A DNA stretch of 25,175 bases, taken from positions 1 through 25,175 of the IMG/VR virus record IMGVR_UViG_3300031952_000129; one strand, written 5' to 3'. Below the pieces are notes generated by a model. That model ran no database searches, was not told where the DNA came from, and saw only the letters and a list, made by a program, of their open reading frames with translations. How positions within the stretch are numbered: position 1 is the stretch's first letter; every line of letters starts with the position of its first letter. A program made the translations under genes and the position numbers. Below are positions 1 to 5,922 of the stretch, in pieces. The DNA is from a virus.

Positions 1-1418
1 CTAAGTAAACTTGTACCTGAAAATATATATGTACCACCAGATTGTACGACAAAAGGGTTAGTATAGGCATAATCTCTAAAAGCAACACCGTTTCTATAAA
101 GCTGAAAATAACCTAAAGTCATACCAACAGCTATTCCATTTGCAACTATTTGTATACTAATTAAATATTTGCCAGTTTTTGGCATCTGAAAATTAGTAAA
201 TGCAGCATTTACTCCTACACCGCCCACATTATAACCTATATTGGCAAACGCAACAGTATAAATACCGCCTGCACCAGTAATATTAGGTTGTGCTGCTGCA
301 CTATATGAAAAAGCACACTGTCTAGGCAGATTAATCTGCGTGGTAGCAACGTCGTAAGTGAAAAAGGTTCCACCATCGCCTAAAGCTCCAGTACTCATAG
401 AGAGCTGGTTAACGCTAGTATCAAGACCTATACTTACGGTTTGAGTAGCAGCATTATAAAATCTTAATTCAGGGTCTCCACCTGTAGCAGCAAGTTGTCC
501 ATTAACCTGTAAATCAATTCTTGACCCACTGCCTGCCGCAGTACTAGCATTATTAATTAAGAGTCCTTCAAAAATGCCTCCAGCTGTCGTTGCCACATTT
601 CTTTGAGCATAAGTTCCAGCAGTGTTAAACCCATTGACTGTCAGGGCTGTGAGAGCCGCAACAGGAGTGTTTATAACAACGTTGCCATCACTGCCAAGAT
701 ATAAACGCTGCCCAGATACTCCAGCAGTGCTAGTCGTAAACCAGTCAAAAGCACCTGAAACGCGTGTGGCTCCAATACTCTCGGCGTAACATCTGGATTG
801 AGCAGCATTTTGATAAGTAGTAGCAAAACCATAAAAACCACTTTGACCTAAAACATCATTAGCGTTTATGTTTCCGCCTGACCTGCTTTTATAATTATTA
901 ATATATACTGGTTGAGCATCAGCACTACTTTGAACACAATAAATACTTGCGACGCCACTAGTAGCTTGATTGACTACTAATCCGCCAGCATTTGTTCCTG
1001 TTATTGTTAAGGGCACGTTTCCAACAACCGTATTTGCTATGGAGACAGCTCTAGATGTACTTATATCAATAGCAGCCGTAGTACCTATTCTTATCTCTAT
1101 TGGCAGCTGTACACCAAGACCAAGAACATTACTAACTAATTTAACTGAAGCTGCATCTACTTGTAATGACCCAAAAGCAGAATTAGTCGGGTCGCTAGCG
1201 TTAGCAACAACTATCTGACCTATAGTTCCAGTCCCATTTGGTATAATAAATGGAGAAGTTGCTCCATTTACTACGTTAGTTTGAAAAGATAGTCTGTTGG
1301 CGTGCGTTGCGTTAGACATATCGCCAGTAATACGCTGTGCGGTTGAAGTAAAGTTAAGATTTAAACTTGGAAGAGTAAACCCATAACTTGTATTATTTAA
1401 ACTATTATTATTTGCCAT
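1..1418 (-). CDS. Tail fibre/adhesin with C1q-like domain, 3' end outside window
   Basis: My reading of the minus strand gives an open frame of 472 codons that starts at ATG 1418 and runs off the left edge, so the C-terminus is missing. The start overlaps the stop of the upstream fibre gene by one base (TAATG), which suggests translational coupling. The protein is Thr/Ala/Asn/Gly-rich with no Cys clusters. One fibre shaft unit (around residues 170-270: a KSRSGG-NDVLG-FYGFA core, then SDGNVVINTP) resembles the two units in the next gene upstream. The last 100 visible residues carry the spacing of a C1q/TNF-like jelly roll (ITGAGG, YTVAF, then FTNFQMPKTGKYLISIQI, then LYRNG). The likely role is a trimeric receptor-binding fibre at the virion surface. 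The fibre assignment is fairly safe from composition and neighbours; the C1q-like call is motif reading only. Confidence 0.75.
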   Translation of the reverse strand, partial: MANNNSLNNTSYGFTLPSLNLNFTSTAQRITGDMSNATHANRLSFQTNVVNGATSPFIIPNGTGTIGQIVVANASDPTNSAFGSLQVDAASVKLVSNVLGLGVQLPIEIRIGTTAAIDISTSRAVSIANTVVGNVPLTITGTNAGGLVVNQATSGVASIYCVQSSADAQPVYINNYKSRSGGNINANDVLGQSGFYGFATTYQNAAQSRCYAESIGATRVSGAFDWFTTSTAGVSGQRLYLGSDGNVVINTPVAALTALTVNGFNTAGTYAQRNVATTAGGIFEGLLINNASTAAGSGSRIDLQVNGQLAATGGDPELRFYNAATQTVSIGLDTSVNQLSMSTGALGDGGTFFTYDVATTQINLPRQCAFSYSAAAQPNITGAGGIYTVAFANIGYNVGGVGVNAAFTNFQMPKTGKYLISIQIVANGIAVGMTLGYFQLYRNGVAFRDYAYTNPFVVQSGGTYIFSGTSLL

Positions 1419-2998
1419 TATACCACCGTTAAGTTACCGACAGAAGATAAAACTACCCAATCTGTATTAGCTGTTATACATAAAAGCTCAACACAATCAT
1501 AGCGTAAAATAGCTGTTACAGAACCGCCTACTCCGACAGTTGTATCCATAGAACCAAAATGGATAACTTGAAGTGCGTTTTGTGCTATTCTCCATAGTCC
1601 AGCTCCTTTGCCAGCTACTCTCACTCTATCACCGACTACGGCAACAGCTGGTAATGTCAAAGTCACTAAAGCAACGTTGTTAGCAATATAACCAGTATCA
1701 ACAGCCATAGCTTGTGTTGTGCCAGTAACTTCAACCCATGAGATACCGTTAGTGGTGGAGATAGTTATCGTATTTGCTGTAGGCGTAACTAATATACCAG
1801 TACCAGCAGTTATAGTGGCTGTACCAAGCTGATTACTATCCATGGTAAGCACTTTAGCTACTGAGCCTACGTTTACACCATCTATACCACAAATAAATGC
1901 TCTATTTAATTGTTGATCACCAGCACCTGTAGCAGAACCAATTCGTAACGTGTTTGATTCTACGGCTCCAAAGTTATTAATACAGATATTACTATTACCT
2001 GCACCAGTATTTATAGCCGACGAATACCCTAAACCAACATTGTAGTTTCCTGTGGTAATGGATTGACCTGTGACATGACCTACAAGGGTATTTTGTGAAC
2101 CTGTCGTAAATGAAAAAAATGAACCTTGACCAACCGCTGTGTTTTCTGTGCCTGAACCTGTAAAATTACCACAAGAAGCACCAGCAAAAATATTATCAGT
2201 ACCATAAGCATGCAAAGCTGTTTGCCCTGCTATTTGATATTGACCTACCGCAGAAGTTGTTGCGGGGATATTAACGTTACCAGCAGATAGTAATAAATTA
2301 CCAGCTGTAATAGTTTCACCTCCACCTACTATTGTAAGTGCTACTCCTGAAGCAGGGTTACTAATTGTAACATTACCATCAGCCGAAATATTCATTCTGG
2401 TAGCTAATGCAGCATATGAAGTAGGACGTGTTAAAAATTGAAAATTACCACTAACAGACGCACCATTTACAGTTTCAGCTTGCGATCTTATAGCAGCAGC
2501 TTCAATTGCAACGCCGCCCTGATACCCTCTAAATTCTAATCTTCCTAGATCGTCAGCAGCTAGAACATCTGCTATACCTGCTCGACTACGTGTAAAATGA
2601 ATATGAGGCGAATTAGCTGCCGTAGCGTTTGCTGTTCGTAAATTAATATTAGGTGCAGATTGATCGTTTGTTACAAACAATGAAGCTACATTACTTGACG
2701 GGTTGTTTATTTGAACTTGACCAGTAGATTCAATAACCATGCATTGAGTACTAGCTGTTACACTATCAGGATGAGTGTAGAATTCTAAATTAGAACCTAT
2801 TCTATTTGCAGCAATAGTACCACTAGCAACGGATAATATCTGACTAGTTGTCAAATAATTTGTACCATCAAAGCCTTGAAACTGAATATTTCCTAATCCA
2901 TCAGCAACTACTACAGTTGCATTATTACGATCTTTTTTAAACTGAAAAATTGGTTGATTTGCATTAACTTGTTTGTTAATAAAACTATTATAAGCCAT
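1418..2998 (-). CDS. Modular tail fibre protein with YadA-head-like stretch
   Basis: A 526-residue fibre. Two related shaft units are visible at about residues 18-98 and 132-216, each with a charged start (FKKDRNN or FTRSRAG), a D-LG-FxG-GxG centre, F-T-P, then a G-V-I-NP end. Residues 266-355 hold NTAVG, TTGSQNTLVG, TTGNYNVGLG and ESNTLRIG, the pattern of left-handed beta-roll (YadA/Hia head) repeats common in phage fibres. GIDGVNVG and NQLGT follow, and then a C-terminal cap (420-526) with LTLPA, VAGKGAG, IHFGS and the end SSVGNLTVV. The start at 2998 overlaps the previous stop (TGATG), with GAGG about 7 nt upstream. The probable role is host attachment. No enzyme motif is visible, so a plain adhesin is favoured over a tailspike depolymerase. 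Confidence 0.8.
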   Translation of the reverse strand: MAYNSFINKQVNANQPIFQFKKDRNNATVVVADGLGNIQFQGFDGTNYLTTSQILSVASGTIAANRIGSNLEFYTHPDSVTASTQCMVIESTGQVQINNPSSNVASLFVTNDQSAPNINLRTANATAANSPHIHFTRSRAGIADVLAADDLGRLEFRGYQGGVAIEAAAIRSQAETVNGASVSGNFQFLTRPTSYAALATRMNISADGNVTISNPASGVALTIVGGGETITAGNLLLSAGNVNIPATTSAVGQYQIAGQTALHAYGTDNIFAGASCGNFTGSGTENTAVGQGSFFSFTTGSQNTLVGHVTGQSITTGNYNVGLGYSSAINTGAGNSNICINNFGAVESNTLRIGSATGAGDQQLNRAFICGIDGVNVGSVAKVLTMDSNQLGTATITAGTGILVTPTANTITISTTNGISWVEVTGTTQAMAVDTGYIANNVALVTLTLPAVAVVGDRVRVAGKGAGLWRIAQNALQVIHFGSMDTTVGVGGSVTAILRYDCVELLCITANTDWVVLSSVGNLTVV

Positions 2999-3669
2999 CA
3001 GAATACCTCATAGCTTGTACCGTTAAAAATAAATTGATTAGAACCATAAGCAAGATTTATAACAAAAGTAGTTGCTCCATCAAGCAAAACAGCACCTCCT
3101 ACAGTAGTCACGGTAATATTATTGGTATTTGATAAACCTAATCTATCTTTTACTATCCAATATTCACCAACAGTAGGTAAATTAGGAAGTAAGATAGTAA
3201 TAGCACCATCTGTTACATCGCATGATACAAACAAATTACTTACTAAAGCAGTATATGGAGAAGCTGGAAAAGCAACGCTTACATAATCTAAAATAGGTGA
3301 AGTACTGCCGCTAATAGTAATTGAACCTGGGCCATTAGTAATAGTTATATTAGTACCAGCTGTAATTGTAGCTATTACAGGATCTACGCCAGTGCTGCCA
3401 ATTGGTATTTGTCCATCAGTTGCAGCAGCAAGAGATGTTAAACTACCAGTGGCATTTCCAACTTGTAAACAATGATCTGTTGTACCAGTTAAAGAAAAGC
3501 CTATGGTGTTTGCACCAGTACCTGTTGTAGTAATGTTATTACCACTAAATAAATTAATATTATTGGCAAAATCTGGTACGACTGGAATAGTGCCAGCACT
3601 TGGACTCAGTTTGGTTACTACCGTGCCTGGCGGGTAAACACCTCTATTTAAAACTCCACTTTGTGACAT
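2998..3669 (-). CDS. Tail fibre/structural protein
   Basis: A 223-residue beta-rich protein without Lys/Glu-rich helices. The N-terminal half has repeated NITTTGTG, TGTTDHCLQVGNATGSLTSL, DGQIPIGSTG and ITAGTNITITNG patterns, which recur in phage fibre shafts. The C-terminal 90 residues form a compact domain (YTALVSN, ITILLPNLPTVG, WIVKDRLG, NNITVTT, LDGATTF, FIFNGTSYEVF) that I recognise as a recurring cap in fibre proteins of uncultured phages. AGGGG sits 5 nt before the ATG. The gene lies 8 nt after the small gene upstream, and its TGA overlaps the next ATG, so it is clearly part of the fibre operon. It may assemble with the next two fibres or act as an alternative tip. Confidence 0.72.
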   Translation of the reverse strand: MSQSGVLNRGVYPPGTVVTKLSPSAGTIPVVPDFANNINLFSGNNITTTGTGANTIGFSLTGTTDHCLQVGNATGSLTSLAAATDGQIPIGSTGVDPVIATITAGTNITITNGPGSITISGSTSPILDYVSVAFPASPYTALVSNLFVSCDVTDGAITILLPNLPTVGEYWIVKDRLGLSNTNNITVTTVGGAVLLDGATTFVINLAYGSNQFIFNGTSYEVF

Positions 3670-3677
3670 AATAACCC

Positions 3678-4034
3678 CTAAGTTTGTGAAGCATAAATTG
3701 TGGTTACATAAATATTACCGCTAGTTGCTGGCACAGCTCCTCTTATTACATAAATTTTTGAACCTGATGGTATCTCTAAAACACCAACTTGATTAGATTT
3801 ATTAGTTGAGAGATCATATAAAACAAAACCATTAGCTACTACAACATCTATATTAGTTACACCGTCAAAAGATATAAAAACATCAATATCAGTAGTATTA
3901 GATATTTTTAATATTCTAATAGGATTTGCAAAAGAAGCACCAACTGCTGTATAAGTTAAATTAGCAATAGAACCAAATGCTAAAGTTCTTAAGGTTTCAA
4001 ATTTTGCTCTCATTGAGCTTAATAAATTTCCCAT
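3678..4034 (-). CDS. Small beta-rich virion protein, paralogue of its upstream neighbour
   Basis: 118 residues, function not recognised. After a short N-terminal helix (LLSSMRAKFETLRTL) it is nearly all beta: ILKISNTTDIDVFISFDGVTN, a hydrophobic VVVANGFVLYDL, NKSNQVGVLEIPSGSKIYVIRG, and an ending GNIYVTTIYA. The same order (I-NxTT-I-ISYNG, NSFFEL, PNNQVCLFSVNSAVFIKG, GSISISGYYV) is seen in the adjacent upstream gene, so the two look like tandem duplicates. An AGGA motif precedes the ATG. The setting inside the fibre operon suggests a virion surface, adaptor or fibre-attachment protein; this is inference from position and fold only. Confidence 0.65.
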   Translation of the reverse strand: MGNLLSSMRAKFETLRTLAFGSIANLTYTAVGASFANPIRILKISNTTDIDVFISFDGVTNIDVVVANGFVLYDLSTNKSNQVGVLEIPSGSKIYVIRGAVPATSGNIYVTTIYASQT

Positions 4035-4042
4035 AATTATCC

Positions 4043-4369
4043 TTATACGTAATAACCTGAAATAGAAATTGAGCCTACTCCAGCCACACCCTTAATAAAA
4101 ACAGCAGAATTTACTGAAAATAAACATACTTGATTATTTGGTTGAGAATTAGCTTGAGCATTAAGTTCAAAAAAACTATTTGGGGCTATATATTCATGAT
4201 CATCAATACCGTTATAACTAATAGTTATTGCTGTAGTAGCATCGTTTACTATTCGAATATAGAATAATGCTTTTTCAATAACTACGTCAGCTACAGCAGC
4301 ATAAGCAGCAGGAATAGCAGCAGAATTAACAATAGTAAGATCAATAGTTTTAACTGAATTTTGTGCCAT
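4043..4369 (-). CDS. Small beta-rich virion protein, first of a tandem pair
   Basis: 108 residues, unknown function. It shows a single-domain beta-sandwich-like pattern with a conserved core: IRIVNDATTAITISYNG, IAPNSFFEL, QPNNQ, AVFIKGVAG, SISGYYV. It aligns by eye along most of its length with the following gene at 3678-4034 but lacks that protein's N-terminal helix. Its ATG overlaps the TAA of the preceding 67-codon gene by one base (TAATG), so translation is probably coupled. A role in the virion, such as decoration or fibre joining, is likely from its neighbours but cannot be shown from the sequence. Confidence 0.62.
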   Translation of the reverse strand: MAQNSVKTIDLTIVNSAAIPAAYAAVADVVIEKALFYIRIVNDATTAITISYNGIDDHEYIAPNSFFELNAQANSQPNNQVCLFSVNSAVFIKGVAGVGSISISGYYV

Positions 4370-4572
4370 TATTCTACCACTTCAGTTTTTATTGGTTTTA
4401 CTTGTTCAATAGCTCTTTTGCTTTCTTTATGAACTTCTTCAAGCACTTCATAAGCCGCATCAATAGAGTCTCCCCATGTTGTACCATTTGGGATAAGAAA
4501 GCTAAAAACATATTCTTTGCCTTCTTTATTTGTTTTTTTGATCTGAATACTGACGTAATGTAAAATTTCCAT
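4369..4572 (-). CDS. Small hypothetical protein leading the fibre sub-operon
   Basis: A 67-residue protein I do not recognise. It has a beta-rich N-terminal half (ILHYVSIQIKK, GKEYVFSFLIPNGTTWGD) followed by an acidic helix (SIDAAYEVLEEVHKESKRAIEQ) and a short tail. AGGA lies about 4 nt before the ATG. It is the first gene after a strong leftward terminator (4597-4646), and its stop overlaps the next start, so it begins a new co-translated block. An overlapping reading frame on the other strand covers almost the same bases, but this strand is favoured by the ribosome binding site and by coupling. The virion or assembly role is unknown. Confidence 0.62.
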   Translation of the reverse strand: MEILHYVSIQIKKTNKEGKEYVFSFLIPNGTTWGDSIDAAYEVLEEVHKESKRAIEQVKPIKTEVVE

Positions 4573-4596
4573 AAAATCCTAACTTAATATTGGTGT

Positions 4597-4646
4597 ATAA
4601 AAATCATAGCGTTTTATATACTACAAGCAATATACAAAACGCTATG
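4597..4646 (-). terminator. Rho-independent terminator between fibre genes
   Basis: The arms 4605-4620 and 4631-4646 pair over 16 positions with a single mismatch around a 10-nt loop. On the minus strand the stem is followed by ATTTTTATAC. It sits in the 105-bp gap after the 228-codon fibre gene and before the 67-codon gene. The stem is long and the T tract short but clear. It should end or reduce leftward transcription and separate two fibre transcription units. Confidence 0.75.
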
Positions 4647-4677
4647 AGAAAGGAGTAACGAAGCTCAACTTTTTAAA

Positions 4678-5364
4678 CTAACTTTGTCTTACTATTAGAT
4701 AATCAAAGCTTCCAACATCTGTAATAGTTGCTGTCACACCATCATCATCAAAAGAACTTACAACAAAGTCAACTCCAGGACTTATAACATAAGTTAAATT
4801 ACCTATAGCTGCTCCACCAGTAGTTCTACGAGAAATAAATATTCTGTCATTTGCTGCAATATTAGTATTTAAAACAGTAGCAACACCAGCTATTAAAGTA
4901 GCTTGACCAATGGTATCAGTGGCTGCTCCACCGTTTATAGTTAACCCTTTACCAGCTGTAGCAATAACTAAATCACTGTTGACGTTTGTTACTGAACCAG
5001 CAGTAGCAGAGCCAAGAGTTAAAGTTTTAGCTGCTGCACCAGTAGCAATATTTACTGCCGCAACTGCTGCATCAGCAGAGATATTAACAGTTCCAGCAGT
5101 TTGAGTTAATGCACCAGTAACAGTCAAACTTGAAAACACACCAGCTCCACCATTAACTGTAAACTGAATCCATTGAGCCAAGCCCGCACTGTTTTTGTTA
5201 AACATATAAGCAAGATTGTTAGTTTGATCAACCCATACTTGACCAGCTATACCTCTATCAGATGTAAGAGGAGCACGATTAGTAACAATAGGATCTAAAA
5301 ATTGGTTACTTTGAGGACTAGGATAACCATACAAAGAATTAGCACGAGAAACTTTAACTGACAT
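4678..5364 (-). CDS. Tail fibre protein
   Basis: A 228-residue fibre. The N-terminus (VSRANSLYGYPSPQSN, APLTSDRGIAGQVWVDQTNN, AYMFNKNS, WIQF) resembles a virion-anchoring segment seen in many phage fibre-like proteins. The middle is an Ala/Thr/Gly-rich shaft (LTQTAGTVNISADAAVAAV, AAKTLTLGSATAGSVTNV). The C-terminal 65 residues (NDRIFISRRTTGGAAIGNLTY, FVVSSFDDDGVTATITDVG, FDYLIVRQ) form a recurring cap domain. GGAG is placed before the ATG. It is the first leftward gene after the divergent control region 5365-5468 and is followed by a terminator, so it may be expressed as a single-gene unit. It is probably a fibre or fibre-base protein. Confidence 0.75.
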   Translation of the reverse strand: MSVKVSRANSLYGYPSPQSNQFLDPIVTNRAPLTSDRGIAGQVWVDQTNNLAYMFNKNSAGLAQWIQFTVNGGAGVFSSLTVTGALTQTAGTVNISADAAVAAVNIATGAAAKTLTLGSATAGSVTNVNSDLVIATAGKGLTINGGAATDTIGQATLIAGVATVLNTNIAANDRIFISRRTTGGAAIGNLTYVISPGVDFVVSSFDDDGVTATITDVGSFDYLIVRQS

Positions 5365-5395
5365 AAAAACTCCAACAAAATAAAACTAACACTAT

Positions 5396-5401
5396 ATTAT
5401 A
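5396..5401 (-). promoter_or_regulatory. Candidate -10 for the leftward fibre gene
   Basis: A perfect TATAAT on the minus strand lies 31 nt upstream of the fibre ATG at 5364. No good -35 is found 16-18 bp further upstream (ACCAAT region), so activity is uncertain in this AT-rich gap. If used, it would place the 14-bp palindrome at 5431-5444 upstream of this promoter and over the divergent rightward one. Confidence 0.35.
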
Positions 5402-5409
5402 TTTTTTAT

Positions 5410-5438
5410 TTGACAATCATTGGTTAAAAAGTTAACAT
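5410..5438 (+). promoter_or_regulatory. Sigma70-type promoter of the rightward mini-operon
   Basis: A perfect TTGACA (5410-5415) is followed after exactly 17 bp by TAACAT (5433-5438). Expected transcription starts near 5445, just ahead of an AGG-containing ribosome binding site and the ATG at 5469. The -10 lies inside a perfect palindrome. Placement, spacing and the absence of other upstream genes on this strand make this a good promoter call. Confidence 0.7.
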
Positions 5439-5444
5439 GTTAAC
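5431..5444. promoter_or_regulatory. Perfect 14-bp palindrome, likely operator
   Basis: GTTAACATGTTAAC is identical on both strands and covers the -10 of the rightward promoter, so a bound dimer would block RNA polymerase. The second gene of the operon it controls encodes a ribbon-helix-helix protein, a family that binds short inverted repeats and often controls its own promoter. The match of site and regulator is inference. Confidence 0.6.
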
Positions 5445-5468
5445 ATAATGTAATTAGATAGGTTTAAA

Positions 5469-5756
5469 ATGTTAAGCAAAAAACAAATGGATATACAGTT
5501 TGATATATTGGGTCATAAATTACATGAAATCAATAATCAAATTAAAGTTTTAGAAGAGCAAAAAGAAATAATAATAAAAGACTTACGGTTATTGATAGAT
5601 AACAATAGTTATACAACTGCTAATTTTGTATATATAAAAGAGTTTAGAAAAGCGGCAATAGATTATAAAGCCTTAGCAGAAGTTTTTGACGTAGAACAAT
5701 TTAGAAAAAAAGAACAGGTGTTATATTGGATATTCAAGAAAAACCACTCAGAATAA
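5469..5756 (+). CDS. Coiled-coil protein resembling a YqaJ-nuclease C-terminal tail
   Basis: A 95-residue protein. Residues 10-45 form a heptad-like coiled coil (LGHKLHEINNQIKVLEEQKEIIIKDL in outline). A short segment follows with the pattern RKAAIDYKALAEVF...FRK...YW. From memory, some phage YqaJ/lambda-exonuclease-type proteins end in the same order: coiled helix, then RKGSVDYK, then YRKPS and W. Here that tail stands alone without a nuclease domain, so this is a weak family hint only. It is the first gene of a two-gene rightward operon opposite to its structural neighbours, and the RHH gene starts inside its 3' end. The role is unknown; a partner, inhibitor or accessory factor is possible. 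Confidence 0.6.
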   Translation: MLSKKQMDIQFDILGHKLHEINNQIKVLEEQKEIIIKDLRLLIDNNSYTTANFVYIKEFRKAAIDYKALAEVFDVEQFRKKEQVLYWIFKKNHSE

Positions 5757-5899
5757 GACATATGTTAGCAACTGAAGTTAGTCCTGAAACGCATAAAGAA
5801 ATAAAAATGTTAGCAGCCAAAAGAAACATGACTATGAATCTTTGGCTGAATAACGCTATTATTAAGGCAATTAGAGAAGACACAAAATACGATATATAA
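5726..5899 (+). CDS. Ribbon-helix-helix (Arc/CopG-type) regulator
   Basis: A 57-residue protein that I read from the sequence. TTG at 5726 is preferred: CAGG lies 7 nt upstream, and the frame from here includes the short basic beta strand (EKPLRIRHML) expected before the two helices. An ATG start at 5762 would give 45 residues and lose it. The rest fits the RHH fold: SPETHKEIKMLAAKRNM (helix 1, turn), then MNLWLNNAIIKAIRED (helix 2). The gene overlaps the end of the coiled-coil gene in another frame and ends next to a terminator. The likely role is a dimeric DNA-binding repressor acting on the palindrome at 5431-5444. It could alternatively be an antitoxin, but the partner gene does not look like a known toxin. 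Confidence 0.68.
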   Translation: MDIQEKPLRIRHMLATEVSPETHKEIKMLAAKRNMTMNLWLNNAIIKAIREDTKYDI

Positions 5900-5900
5900 A

Positions 5901-5919
5901 AGGGGACTTTTCGTCCCCT
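5901..5919. terminator. Bidirectional terminator between convergent genes
   Basis: The perfect 7-bp stem AGGGGAC/GTCCCCT has a TTTTC loop. Rightward it is followed by GATTTATTTATTT, leftward by CCCTTTTATATAT. It lies between the stop of the RHH gene (5899) and the stop of the 820-residue ejection protein gene (5923), so it can end both transcripts. Confidence 0.8.
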
Positions 5920-5922
5920 GAT

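Noticed and set aside
970-1218. Plus-strand frame of 82 codons
   Set aside because: It lies entirely inside the partial fibre gene on the other strand and has no ribosome site or family pattern.
4363-4563. Plus-strand open frame of 66 codons, Phe-rich
   Set aside because: It mirrors the minus-strand 67-codon gene, has no ribosome site and has an unlikely composition.
5469-5899. Toxin-antitoxin pair
   Set aside because: The RHH protein could be an antitoxin, but the coiled-coil partner has no toxin motif and precedes it in an order that is not diagnostic.
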